Assembly: GCF_022354825.1 (NCBI RefSeq)
Contig: NZ_CP031168.1
Location: 5,643,501-5,707,500 of the forward strand
Length of the DNA stretch: 64,000 bases
Direction of reading: 5' to 3'
Origin: Paenibacillus sp. H1-7
GTDB taxonomy: Bacteria > Bacillota > Bacilli > Paenibacillales > NBRC-103111
Shown piece by piece: positions 16,481 to 25,408 of this stretch. How positions within the stretch are numbered: the first letter of the stretch is position 1; each line of letters opens with the position of its first letter. The notes beneath the pieces were generated by a model. The model worked only from the letters and a program-made list of their open reading frames with translations. It did no database searches and was not told where the DNA came from. The translations under genes and the position numbers were made by a program.

Positions 16481-18571
16481 CTATCCATGGCTCGCAACTG
16501 GCTCTCCTTGCTGGATACGATACATTTGCCGGTATTTTCCCTCAAGCTCCATCAATTCGTCGTGGTTGCCGCGCTCTACAATTTCACCTCGATCTAGCAC
16601 GAGAATCAGGTCGGCATTTCGAATGGTCGACAGGCGATGAGCGATAACAAACGTCGTCCGGCCTTTCTTCACGACGTCGAGCGCTTGTTGTATGACCGCT
16701 TCCGTTTCCGTGTCGATGTTCGACGTGGCTTCGTCCAAGATCAGAATCGCCGGATCAAAGGCAAGCGCCCGGGCAAAAGAAATCAACTGCCGCTGTCCCG
16801 CCGACAGCGTGCTTCCTTTCTCGATAACCGGCTCATCGATGCCAAGCGGCAAATGACGAAGCAGCGGCGCGGCGCCAACGTCAGCCAACGCTTTTTCAAT
16901 GGTCTCCCGCGTTATGGATGCGTCGCCCAATGAAACATTGGATGCAATCGTACCGGTGAAAAGAAACGGGTCCTGCAGCACAATCCCCATATGCTGGCGA
17001 AGCGTTTGCCGCGGCAGCTCCATTGTATCCTTTCCGTCGATGGTAATACGACCTTCCTCCGGATCATAGAAGCGGAACAACAAATTCAGTATCGAGCTCT
17101 TCCCCGAACCCGTATGTCCTACCAGCGCCACGGTTTGGCCCGGCTTCGCTTCAAAGGATATCCCTTTCAGCACAGGCTCATTCTCCTTGTATGAGAACTT
17201 CACATTGTCGAATACAACATGACCCTTGTAACGTTCAATACGGTGGTCCGATACGTCCTCGCCCGCCTGATCCGTTAGCGCGAATACCCTTTCCGCAGAG
17301 ACGAGCGCTCTTTCCATATTAGGGAGCTGGTTGACGATATTCACCATCGGCTGGAACAGCCGGTTCAAATAGTCGACGAACGCATAGAGTACCCCGAGCG
17401 AGACCAGTCCCGCTCCACTGTTCAGTGACGCTCCCCCGAAATACCATATTAACGCAACCAGTGCCGTATTCCGGATCACGCCGACCAAATTATGTCCGGT
17501 CCAGGAATTCAAGCTGAGCAGCTTGTTTTGATATTGAAACAGCTTCGTATTATACTGCTCGAATTCCTCTTCCGTCCTCCGTTCTTTTCGGAACGCCTTT
17601 ATAATGGTCATTCCTTGAATCGACTCGTTAATCATGCCGTTAATATCGCTCACCGTCACACGGATGATGCGGTTGAATTTTTTGGCCGTCCGGCCGTACA
17701 CATAGATCCAGCCGGCCAATGCCGGAATAATGAACAGACAGATCGCCGCGAGCCTCGCGTCAAGAATGAAGAGCGCGATAAAGATCCCCGCCATATGGAT
17801 CGTACCGGTGAAAAAGTTGGACAGGACGTTGACGTACAGGTCACGAATCGATTCGGTGTCGTTCGTTATTCTTGATACGACCTTCCCTGCCGGGAGGTTG
17901 TCGAAATAACGGATCGGCAGCCGGTTCAGCTGCGCGAATACGTCGTTGCGCATCTGCCGAATGATGCGGTTAGCCGAGCTTTGCAAGAAGTAATGCTGCC
18001 CGTAGGCAAACAGCGCGGATATAGCAAGCAAGCCCATGTAAAGCCAGCATAAGCGAAGCAAGCCGGCCAATTCGGGGCGATAAAAGCTGTACAGCTCATC
18101 GCGTGTGAGCATGGAAGCGGGATAGGTGTTCTTCTCGCCGCCCCTGGCTATCTCCACTTTCCCGTCACCCGCGACAGATCTTTCGCCGTCCCCTGCAATG
18201 GACTGAGGGATAAAGTAATAATTGCGTTCAATTTGCAAAATACGTACTTCCGCTCCGCGCGATTCGCCTTCAGTGAACCGGTCCTCTCTCTTATACAGCT
18301 TCGTGCCGTAAGCAACCGTGCTGCCGCCTGCAGCGGCTGTCTCGTACCAAGGCTTCTCAATCCCGGATATGTGCACGTCAATGATCCGCTTGGCAATCAG
18401 AGGTCCTGCCAGATCGGTTGTCACGGCGATAGCCAGCATGACCAGTGCTATAAGCAGCTGCTTCTTGAATTGAACCGCATAAGATAACAGACGTCTTACC
18501 GTTCTTTTCTTGGTTCCGCTACCCAGCTCCTGCTCCATCTCGTAATCCAGGCTTTCGGTGTAATCGCTCAT
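16481..18571 (-). CDS. bmrD: ABC exporter half-transporter, BmrD (YheH) type
   Basis: A 696-residue fused membrane/ATPase subunit. After a hydrophilic N-terminus come six TM segments, with a roughly 90-residue extracellular insertion between TM1 and TM2 (about residues 70-165), typical of YheH/BmrD. The ATPase has Walker A GHTGSGKSS, signature LSAGQRQ and Walker B ILILDEATS with the canonical catalytic glutamate E614. It overlaps the partner gene by 4 nt. In B. subtilis BmrC/BmrD form an asymmetric multidrug exporter induced by ribosome-targeting antibiotics; the same arrangement is seen here, with a leader upstream. Confidence 0.88.
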   Translation of the reverse strand: MSDYTESLDYEMEQELGSGTKKRTVRRLLSYAVQFKKQLLIALVMLAIAVTTDLAGPLIAKRIIDVHISGIEKPWYETAAAGGSTVAYGTKLYKREDRFTEGESRGAEVRILQIERNYYFIPQSIAGDGERSVAGDGKVEIARGGEKNTYPASMLTRDELYSFYRPELAGLLRLCWLYMGLLAISALFAYGQHYFLQSSANRIIRQMRNDVFAQLNRLPIRYFDNLPAGKVVSRITNDTESIRDLYVNVLSNFFTGTIHMAGIFIALFILDARLAAICLFIIPALAGWIYVYGRTAKKFNRIIRVTVSDINGMINESIQGMTIIKAFRKERRTEEEFEQYNTKLFQYQNKLLSLNSWTGHNLVGVIRNTALVALIWYFGGASLNSGAGLVSLGVLYAFVDYLNRLFQPMVNIVNQLPNMERALVSAERVFALTDQAGEDVSDHRIERYKGHVVFDNVKFSYKENEPVLKGISFEAKPGQTVALVGHTGSGKSSILNLLFRFYDPEEGRITIDGKDTMELPRQTLRQHMGIVLQDPFLFTGTIASNVSLGDASITRETIEKALADVGAAPLLRHLPLGIDEPVIEKGSTLSAGQRQLISFARALAFDPAILILDEATSNIDTETEAVIQQALDVVKKGRTTFVIAHRLSTIRNADLILVLDRGEIVERGNHDELMELEGKYRQMYRIQQGEPVASHG

Positions 18572-20331
18572 GTCGTATCCTCTCCTCTCTCCTCTTGCCG
18601 GGCTTCTGCCTGCTGGCGATCGAACTGCTCCCTATACCATCCGCCCAGCTGAAGCAGCTCCTCATGGGTGCCCCTTTCCACCACGCGCCCTCCGTCGAGA
18701 ACAAGGATTTGATCCGCATGGTGTACAGCGGATAAACGATGGGTGGCGATGATTGTTGTTTTCCCTGCCCTCGCCTCGCGCAGGTTGTGTATGATTTCCG
18801 CTTCCGTCCTGGCATCAACCGCGGACATCGAATCGTCGAGCATCAATATCGACGGGTCGGCGACTAGAGCCCGCACGAGCGAAACCCGCTGCTTTTGCCC
18901 GCCGGATAAAGCGACTCCTTTTTCCCCTACTATGGTTTCAAGCCCTTCCGGCAAAAACGCCAAATCCTTCGCGAATGCGGATGCCTTAACCGCAGCCGTG
19001 AGCTCCTCCTCCGAAGCCTGCTCGTTGCCAAACAGCATATTGCGCCGAATCGTTCTCGAGAACAGAAACGGCTCCTGCGGCACATACCCGAGCCACGACT
19101 TCAGCCGGTTCATCGATATCGTTTCGATCGGAACGTCCGATAAACGCACGGAGCCTTCACCCGGAGGATACTCGCGAAGAAGCTGCTTGATCAACGTCGT
19201 TTTGCCGCTTCCCGTCCGCCCGACGATCCCCAGGGTTTGGCCCGGTTCGAGCACGAACGACACGTCGCTCAAGTTATCGACGGCCGAGGACGGATAGCGG
19301 AACGTTACATTCTGAAACTCCATGCGCCCGGGTTGACTCGGCTCTGCCGCGGCGGCAGGCTCAGGGACATCCGGGTTGTAGGTGAGCACCTCATTGACGC
19401 GGTCCAACGATGCGTTGCCCCGCTGCATAATATTGATCAATTCGCCTATTGCGAACATCGGCCAAATAAGCATCCCGAGATAAACGTTGAAGGAGACTAG
19501 CGCCCCGATAGTCAGCTCGTTATGGAATACCAGATAGGCTCCATAGCCTAGACCGATCATATAGCTTACACCAACCAATATCTTAATCGTCGGCTCGAAC
19601 AAGGAATCGATGCGGACTACGGCAATATTTTTTTCCAGCACATCCTGCGTGACGTCTGCAAACTGCTTCTCCGCCGAACGTTCCTGCGTATAGGCACGGA
19701 TGACCCGAATGCCCGATACAGTCTCAAGCACGCCCTCGTTCATATCGCCGAAAGCGTCCTGCGCAGCCATATATCTTTTATGAATCCAGCCTCCATAATA
19801 GCTGACGAGAATAGCCATAATCGGCAGAGGCAAAATCGCGGCTAATGTCAGCTTCCACGATACGAATATCGTCATCGTAACCAGAAGCGTCGCCATCCAC
19901 AGCGTGGAGTCCAGCAGCGTCAAAATACCGAATCCGGCCGTTTGCGCCAATGCCTGCAAATCGTTGGTCGCACGAGCCATCAAATCTCCGGTCCGGTTTT
20001 TCTCATAAAACGTCGGCGTCATTTTCAGAAAATGACCCATCAATCGTCCGCGCATTAACCGTTCAACGACAAAAGCGCCGCCGAACAGCCCATACCCCCA
20101 TATGTATGAGATAATATAAACGGAGACCGTAATGATAACAAGCGTCGATATCGTTCGGACAATATATCCCCAGGTCATATGGCCAAGCGCTATTTCATCG
20201 ATGGCGCGGCCCACCAGCATAGGCGGAAAAATCTCCAAAATGCCGGCTATTACCAACAGCACTACAGCTATGGTATACCGTTTCCATTCCTCCCGAAAAA
20301 ACCAGCCCAGCTTACGCATTACAGATAACAT
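18568..20331 (-). CDS. bmrC: ABC exporter half-transporter, BmrC (YheI) type
   Basis: A 587-residue partner: six TM segments (1-310) and an ATPase with Walker A GRTGSGKTT and signature LSGGQKQ. Walker B reads LMLDDS, so the catalytic glutamate is aspartate (D500), the degenerate site that defines the inactive half of heterodimeric exporters; B. subtilis BmrC has the same substitution. The downstream partner keeps the glutamate. Length matches BmrC (about 585). Start ATG follows AGAGGAGAG and lies 44 nt after a terminator hairpin preceded by a leader peptide frame. Confidence 0.9.
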   Translation of the reverse strand: MLSVMRKLGWFFREEWKRYTIAVVLLVIAGILEIFPPMLVGRAIDEIALGHMTWGYIVRTISTLVIITVSVYIISYIWGYGLFGGAFVVERLMRGRLMGHFLKMTPTFYEKNRTGDLMARATNDLQALAQTAGFGILTLLDSTLWMATLLVTMTIFVSWKLTLAAILPLPIMAILVSYYGGWIHKRYMAAQDAFGDMNEGVLETVSGIRVIRAYTQERSAEKQFADVTQDVLEKNIAVVRIDSLFEPTIKILVGVSYMIGLGYGAYLVFHNELTIGALVSFNVYLGMLIWPMFAIGELINIMQRGNASLDRVNEVLTYNPDVPEPAAAAEPSQPGRMEFQNVTFRYPSSAVDNLSDVSFVLEPGQTLGIVGRTGSGKTTLIKQLLREYPPGEGSVRLSDVPIETISMNRLKSWLGYVPQEPFLFSRTIRRNMLFGNEQASEEELTAAVKASAFAKDLAFLPEGLETIVGEKGVALSGGQKQRVSLVRALVADPSILMLDDSMSAVDARTEAEIIHNLREARAGKTTIIATHRLSAVHHADQILVLDGGRVVERGTHEELLQLGGWYREQFDRQQAEARQEERGEDTT

Positions 20332-20374
20332 CGGTTGTTTTCTCTCCTCTCTCTAGAGCAATCCGCATCACGGC

Positions 20375-20408
20375 AAAAAAAGCACACGGCCTTGGGAGAC
20401 CATGTGCT
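20375..20408 (-). terminator. Candidate attenuator terminator upstream of bmrC
   Basis: Minus strand AGCACATGG, nine-base loop, CCGTGTGCT, then TTTTTT, lying between the leader peptide stop and the bmrC start. It has the form of an intrinsic terminator in a 5' leader. Its 5' arm (CACATG, 20401-20406) is also complementary to CATGTG inside the leader frame (20527-20532). Confidence 0.8.
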
Positions 20409-20478
20409 TATCGTGTAAAGCTATAAGCGCACGCCGCCACAAGGAGAAGTGACCTGCGTCGCGGATAAACGGTTATGC

Positions 20479-20601
20479 TCAACCGGCTTGCCGCACAAGC
20501 CTCCGTCTTCCGGAATGGAGAAAGGTCACATGATACTCGCAGTTATCTTGGATATCGTTAAATGTATGATGCAGTAGAAGTTCAAAAGATATCAATAACA
20601 T
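20479..20601 (-). CDS. Leader peptide of the BmrCD-type exporter (BmrB-like)
   Basis: A 40-codon frame with ATG at 20601, preceded by AAAGGGG at eight-base spacing and by a promoter 47-74 bp upstream, and closed by TGA at 20479. The peptide starts MLLISFELLLHHTFND and ends SGRRRLVRQAG. It has no recognisable domain. Its position (promoter, short translated frame, terminator, bmrC) parallels the bmrB leader of B. subtilis, where ribosome stalling by antibiotics allows read-through. No sequence match to BmrB is claimed; the assignment is by layout and by alternative RNA pairing. Confidence 0.65.
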   Translation of the reverse strand: MLLISFELLLHHTFNDIQDNCEYHVTFLHSGRRRLVRQAG

Positions 20602-20647
20602 GCGACATTCCCCTTTCCATTTTCAGGATTTTCGGTTACACAAGAAC

Positions 20648-20675
20648 GTTATCACGGCTGCACAATCCATGTCAA
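20648..20675 (-). promoter_or_regulatory. Sigma-A type promoter of the leader-bmrCD operon
   Basis: Minus strand TTGACA (20670-20675), 16-bp spacer, GATAAC (20648-20653). The perfect -35 and four-of-six -10 give a start near 20640, about 40 nt before the leader ATG. Confidence 0.7.
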
Positions 20676-20877
20676 TGCCGGATAAAACGATAAAACGATT
20701 ATAATCGATTTTTATCCGACCTAGCCTTGTCTCTTTTCAGCATCTGGGGCTAGCCGTACAACAGCCGCAGCTTGTCTTCGGACATGCCCTGATCATTATC
20801 AACTGTTAGGTGGCCGCGACGTTCGTAATGCTAGATTCCTTCAGTTTGCCTGTAACTGTAATCTTTCTTATTATAAA

Positions 20878-20905
20878 ATGAAAAAACCGGCCATGTTCGG
20901 CCGGT
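20878..20905 (-). terminator. Rho-independent terminator after the helicase operon
   Basis: Minus strand ACCGGCC, six-base loop, GGCCGGT, TTTTTTC, eleven nt past the stop at 20917. The 170 bp between this hairpin and the bmr promoter hold no gene I can support. Confidence 0.9.
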
Positions 20906-20916
20906 AAAGAAACTTT

Positions 20917-22950
20917 TCAGCTATTCGAATCGTTAATGCCGGGGACGATGATTTTCATCTCCTGCCATTCGTCGGCAAGCAGGCATACCTCCTGCAGCTC
21001 CGATGGCTCCAGTCCGACCATGCTCCAGGTTCCTCTCGTTTCCTGCAGCTTTCTAGGCGCGACCAGACGGTCCCGGCCGTCAAGACGCACCTGCAGAACC
21101 CCTTTCCATTCCATCGCCTTCTCCACCATTTCTCTGCGAGTAGACGTGTGGTAGGTTCTGTAGTCCTTCATCCAAGCTGCGGGAATCCCGTTCAAATCCG
21201 GGTACAGCTCAGCGATATTGGGCAGCCGCTGCTCCATTTCGAAATAAGAGATTGCATGGCGGGAATAAATAAACCCCTTATCCGCGCTTCTCAGCTCTTC
21301 TTGCACTTCGTCGCGGATCAAGTGCAGCTTGCTGTCCTTGTCAATCAGCTTAAGGCTCTTCCCGACACCGGTTTGACCCTCCTTGTCTGCATCCGCAGCT
21401 TGAGCCGTTCCGTCGAGCAGCAGCAGCTTGCCTGCCATCCAGCCGCTTTTATCGAGCAGCGTACTCAGCGCCTTCAGCTTCTCAGACTTCACAATCCAGG
21501 CTTTATCGCCAAGCGGCTCGTCGAGACACTCGGCGGCACCGGCCATTTTTCTTATCGCTTCAGCAACCTCGGGCGATTCGCATCGCAGCAGAATCACCTG
21601 CTGAAGACTCAGCTTTCCGAATGGCTTCGCCCATTGTTCCAGCGTCAGCTTCACGTTGTCCGGCAGCTCGTACATGGCATATCCCGCAAGGAAACCGACT
21701 ATTTCCTCCAGCGTCCTTCCGCTCTCCAACCCTCTTTGCAAGCTCTCTTTGGATAAGGAGTAGACGGACAGCGCATCCGTTTTGTGCTGATCGGCGAACG
21801 AGGCAAGCTCCCAGCGCGCAGCGAAGGAGACGTCCGGCGGCACGAGGATTTCGAAATCCGGCTGTACGTAAAATCGTGCTTCCTCCTCGTCTTGAGGAAT
21901 CGGTTTTAGCGGATGGATCCGCCATCGGTACCACACCGCTCCTGTTCCGCCGGCGCCTTTTTCCATCCATCCGAATGCAAGAAGCGGGCGAATCCACTGC
22001 TCCTCCAGCATCGCTGCACAGCGATCCAAATCCTCATCCGTCGAAATAAGCTTGTGCTTTTTCAGCCAATGGATCAGATGCTCAGCGCTATTCCAAACGT
22101 CCGGCGCCCAGTCTTCCATCCTTAGCGCTGCATGCTGCATCCATACCGCTCCCGGGAACACTACCGGCTTCCAAATCCGGTATAATGCGCCGGTTTGCTC
22201 GGCTTCATTCAGTGTAAGCCACTGCCTGGCACTTGAACCGTTGAGCTTTACCACGTCTCCTTGCTGCTCTAGCAGCTGAAGGCGTGTCAACAATTCCATT
22301 AAAACAGCGATTGAATAAGGGTACACGTCTGCATAGGCATACTTGATGCCGGTATGCTCGAACCATGCATCGCGCAACGACACGGTTTCGCTCAGCTTTT
22401 GCAGGTGGCGCTTGTGCAGCGTTCCCGATTTGGTCAGCTTGATATCGTGCTGGCTCCAGTAGACGAGCGACTGAAACAGATCATGCGCCAACCCGGCGCC
22501 AATCGGCTCTGTCGGTTCAATCTTCTCCATCTCCGCCGGGTGGCTGCTTCCTTCATCCTCCACAAACAAAATTTGCTGCCAAATAGCCAGCATGTCCGGT
22601 GACATCACATAAATATGCTCGCCCCACGACTTGCGAAAAATAAAGCAAATGCCCTTTCTTTGCAGCTGCAGGAAGCCGACCTTCGCGTCCGCCCCGGACA
22701 TAACGGAGGATGCGAGCTTATCCAGCCTGACGGCATCGAACGGCTCACAGCCGATTCGCGTGACAATAAGCTGAAGCACTTGCCGCTCCCTGGCCGTCAT
22801 CCGATTGTACACCGTCTCCATGACGACCGGGTTGACGAACAGCTGCTCCAACGTCTCTCCTTGCTTCAGCCACGAGGAGTAAACAGGCACCGCTTCAATT
22901 TGCTTGCGCAGCGTTTGCGGCATTCGCGCCAAGTAATCTGCATGATTCAT
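20917..22950 (-). CDS. Helicase-associated protein (XPB/Ssl2 N-terminal-like)
   Basis: A 677-residue soluble protein. The C-terminal third (VILLRCESPEVAEAIRKMAG ... WIVKSEKLKALSTLLDKSG) matches the general pattern of the helicase C-terminal/XPB-associated domain found in actinobacterial and Firmicute proteins. The N-terminal 200 residues look like repeated winged-helix segments (MTARERQVLQLI). Its start overlaps the XPB helicase stop (ATGA), a sign of tightly coupled production and probable complex. Exact biochemical role is unknown; it may be a regulator or clamp of the helicase. Confidence 0.7.
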   Translation of the reverse strand: MNHADYLARMPQTLRKQIEAVPVYSSWLKQGETLEQLFVNPVVMETVYNRMTARERQVLQLIVTRIGCEPFDAVRLDKLASSVMSGADAKVGFLQLQRKGICFIFRKSWGEHIYVMSPDMLAIWQQILFVEDEGSSHPAEMEKIEPTEPIGAGLAHDLFQSLVYWSQHDIKLTKSGTLHKRHLQKLSETVSLRDAWFEHTGIKYAYADVYPYSIAVLMELLTRLQLLEQQGDVVKLNGSSARQWLTLNEAEQTGALYRIWKPVVFPGAVWMQHAALRMEDWAPDVWNSAEHLIHWLKKHKLISTDEDLDRCAAMLEEQWIRPLLAFGWMEKGAGGTGAVWYRWRIHPLKPIPQDEEEARFYVQPDFEILVPPDVSFAARWELASFADQHKTDALSVYSLSKESLQRGLESGRTLEEIVGFLAGYAMYELPDNVKLTLEQWAKPFGKLSLQQVILLRCESPEVAEAIRKMAGAAECLDEPLGDKAWIVKSEKLKALSTLLDKSGWMAGKLLLLDGTAQAADADKEGQTGVGKSLKLIDKDSKLHLIRDEVQEELRSADKGFIYSRHAISYFEMEQRLPNIAELYPDLNGIPAAWMKDYRTYHTSTRREMVEKAMEWKGVLQVRLDGRDRLVAPRKLQETRGTWSMVGLEPSELQEVCLLADEWQEMKIIVPGINDSNS

Positions 22951-24665
22951 GAGAACGCCGCCTCCTGCTTGTTGATTCGGTTCGTTCCAGCAGGAGCCGT
23001 ACGGTCTTCAATCCGGTAACGATACCCCTGCTCGATGAGAAACAATTGCCGGTTCAAGGCAAAATCCTGCTCTTTCGTGTCGGAGGTAACTACCGAGTAA
23101 AAGCAGGCTTCGTTATTGCCGGATTTCGGCCGCAATATTCGCCCCAGCCGCTGCGCTTCCTCCTGCCTTGAGCCGAAGCTCCCGGAGATCTGAATCGCGA
23201 CGGACGCATCCGGCAAATCGACGGCGAAATTGGCTACCTTCGATACTACGATCGTCTTGAGCTCCCCGGAACGAAACTGACCGTATAACCGCTCGCGTTC
23301 CTCATGCGGCATCTGGCCGTAGATCAACGGAGCGCCAATCGCTTCTGCCGTAAGCTTCAGCTGGTCCAGGTATTGGCCAATGACGATAACTTGATCGTCG
23401 GCATGCTTCTCAAGCAGCTCCTGGACGACGGCCAGCTTGGCGGAATTTTCGCTCGCTATTCTCATTTGCTGTCTTGGCTCCGATGCCAAATACAGCTCCT
23501 TCTCTTCATCCGGCAAGGGAATCTGGATTTCCGTACAAGTGACCGAAGCGATCCACCCTTTGGATTCCAGCTCTTTCCACGGCATATCATAGCGTTTGGG
23601 CCCTACTAGCGAGAAGACGTCCTCTTCTCTCCCGTCCTCGCGGATCAGAGTTGCCGTTAACCCGAGGCGGCGCGTAGCCTGAATATCGGCGGTAACCCGA
23701 AACACCGGAGCGGGAAGCAAATGAACCTCATCATAGACAATGAGCCCCCAATCCCGCTTGTTGAATAAATCCATATGGACGAATGGATCGTCCTTCGATT
23801 TGCGGTACGTCAATATTTGATAGGTGGCGATCGTGATCGGTCGCACATCCTTCATCGATCCGGTATACTCCCCGACCATGTCCTCGGTCACGTCCGTCTT
23901 CTCCAGAATTTCACGCTTCCACTGACGGACAGAGGTGCTGTTGGTGGTCAAGATCAGTGTGGCGCAATTCAATTTGCCCATCGCCGCAATACCGATGATC
24001 GTTTTGCCCGCACCGCATGGCAGCACAAGCACTCCGCTGCCTCCATGCATGCCGCCCTCCCGGTAAAAGGAATCTACAGCCGATCGCTGATAGTCGCGCA
24101 GCTCGAACGTTTTTCCTTCCTCGCTCTCAGGCTTCAGCCGAATCGGCAGCTCCTCGCCGCGGGAGTAGCCGGCCAAATCCTCGACAGGATATCCAAGCTT
24201 GATCAGCTCCTGCTTCAAGATGCCGCGAAACGCCGACGAGAAGCGCAATGTCTTGGCATCGAGCTGACATAATCCGTAAGAGCGGAGCGATTTGAACGAA
24301 ACCATCTCCTTAATCGCTTCCACATCCTCGGAAATCAGAAGCAGGTCCTCTCCCAGACTTTCCATGCGGATCAATCCGTACCGCTCTACGAATCGGTGAA
24401 TGTCCTGCTTGATGTTGTGCGGCAGTCCGAATTTGGCGTTGCTCTCCAGAAAGACCGTGATTTCCTCCGTAGTCATGCCTGCCGCTGCGGCATTCCACAA
24501 GGACAAGGCCGTCATCCGGTATGTGTGGATATGCTCCGGAGTTTTGACCAAATCCGCAAAACGGGCCAGCCCCATTCTTACCGTTTCAAACTGGGGGTGG
24601 CGAACTTCCAGTAAAATGGTAAAATCACTCTGTACGATGAGCGGCCGTTTCGTATCCATTGCCAT
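22947..24665 (-). CDS. XPB-family DNA helicase
   Basis: A 572-residue superfamily 2 helicase of the XPB/Ssl2 type. Residues 1-190 carry the damage-recognition-like N-terminal part; Walker A LPCGAGKT is at 215-222, DEVH at 312-315, the XPB-specific RED motif at 342-344 (LIREDGRE), and motif VI is QEEAQRLGRILRP. XPB homologs are 3'-5' DNA translocases linked to nucleotide excision repair; archaeal ones pair with the nuclease Bax1. Here the partner gene is not Bax1 but the helicase-associated protein downstream. ATG follows GGAGGGAACGGA. Confidence 0.88.
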   Translation of the reverse strand: MAMDTKRPLIVQSDFTILLEVRHPQFETVRMGLARFADLVKTPEHIHTYRMTALSLWNAAAAGMTTEEITVFLESNAKFGLPHNIKQDIHRFVERYGLIRMESLGEDLLLISEDVEAIKEMVSFKSLRSYGLCQLDAKTLRFSSAFRGILKQELIKLGYPVEDLAGYSRGEELPIRLKPESEEGKTFELRDYQRSAVDSFYREGGMHGGSGVLVLPCGAGKTIIGIAAMGKLNCATLILTTNSTSVRQWKREILEKTDVTEDMVGEYTGSMKDVRPITIATYQILTYRKSKDDPFVHMDLFNKRDWGLIVYDEVHLLPAPVFRVTADIQATRRLGLTATLIREDGREEDVFSLVGPKRYDMPWKELESKGWIASVTCTEIQIPLPDEEKELYLASEPRQQMRIASENSAKLAVVQELLEKHADDQVIVIGQYLDQLKLTAEAIGAPLIYGQMPHEERERLYGQFRSGELKTIVVSKVANFAVDLPDASVAIQISGSFGSRQEEAQRLGRILRPKSGNNEACFYSVVTSDTKEQDFALNRQLFLIEQGYRYRIEDRTAPAGTNRINKQEAAFS

Positions 24666-24755
24666 TCCGTTCCCTCCCGAATGATGTCGTTTATGGTCGA
24701 AGGTTCCTTTTTCATTTAGTATGAGGGGAAACAGGAAGATTTAAACATTGTTCTC

Positions 24756-24785
24756 TTTACAACGGACACGCTCTGCTTCTACAAT
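24756..24785 (+). promoter_or_regulatory. Sigma-A type promoter of the lipoprotein nuclease
   Basis: TTTACA (24756-24761), 18-bp spacer, TACAAT (24780-24785), five of six matches at both boxes, 22 bp before the start codon. Confidence 0.6.
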
Positions 24786-24807
24786 AAGGCTAGAACGGAG
24801 TGACGAA

Positions 24808-25344
24808 ATGAGAAAAATGTGGGCAACGGCAGCCATCATCCCGGTACTAATAATCGCCATATTTGTGACCGGATGCGGCAATAAACCGACATCAAGCAAG
24901 CAAGGCAAGGAGCCGGTAACTATTGAAAGAGTCGTCGACGGAGATACGGTCGAAATTACGATGGCAGGCAAAAAAGAAAAAATCCGGCTCATAGGCATCG
25001 ACACGCCGGAAACGAAGAAGCCGAACAAGCCCGTCATGTTCTACGGCAACGAGGCGTACGAGTATACGAAGAAGCGGCTGGAGAAGAAGGCTGTAGAGCT
25101 TGAATGGGACGTTGAGCAGCGGGATCAGTATGGCCGCCTGCTTGCCTACGTATGGGTAGGCAAAGAGCTGTTCAATCGGACCCTTGTGCAGGAAGGCTAT
25201 GCAAGGATCTATACGTTTCCGCCCAACGTCAAGTATGTGAGCGAATTCAAGAAGGATCAGGAAGCCGCCCGCAAAAAAGGCATCGGGCTCTGGAAGGACT
25301 ACGATTCCGCGTTCGAAAAAAGAAAAGGAAAAGAAGAAGACTGA
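24808..25344 (+). CDS. Thermonuclease-family lipoprotein (SNase domain)
   Basis: A 178-residue secreted protein. The N-terminus MRKMWATAAIIPVLIIAIFV ends in lipobox VTGC, so it should be lipid-anchored outside the membrane. The rest is a staphylococcal-nuclease fold with RVVDGDTVEI, IRLIGIDTPET and RDQYGRLLAYVWV, which supply the Ca2+ site and the catalytic arginines. It is related to B. subtilis YncB/YhcR nuclease domains. ATG at 24808 follows GGAGTGACGAA; a longer frame of 20 residues upstream lacks a signal start. The last codons overlap a bidirectional terminator. Confidence 0.88.
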   Translation: MRKMWATAAIIPVLIIAIFVTGCGNKPTSSKQGKEPVTIERVVDGDTVEITMAGKKEKIRLIGIDTPETKKPNKPVMFYGNEAYEYTKKRLEKKAVELEWDVEQRDQYGRLLAYVWVGKELFNRTLVQEGYARIYTFPPNVKYVSEFKKDQEAARKKGIGLWKDYDSAFEKRKGKEED

Positions 25345-25373
25345 GGCCGCATCCTGCGGCATCAGTCTTCTTT
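25334..25373. terminator. Bidirectional terminator between nuclease and ileS
   Basis: AAGAAGACTGA with inner CCGCA pairs to TGCGG and TCAGTCTTCTT; the A-run and T-run flank both sides. It overlaps the nuclease stop codon. Confidence 0.85.
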
Positions 25374-25408
25374 GTTATCGTCCTAACCCGAGGCATGGAC
25401 GCTAATTG

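Noticed and set aside
20770-20860. Short minus-strand frame ending ..DNDQGMSEDKLRLLYG before a TAG, upstream of the bmr promoter
   Set aside because: It reads like a protein end, but there is no start with a ribosome site and stops lie just upstream; possibly a gene remnant, not supportable.
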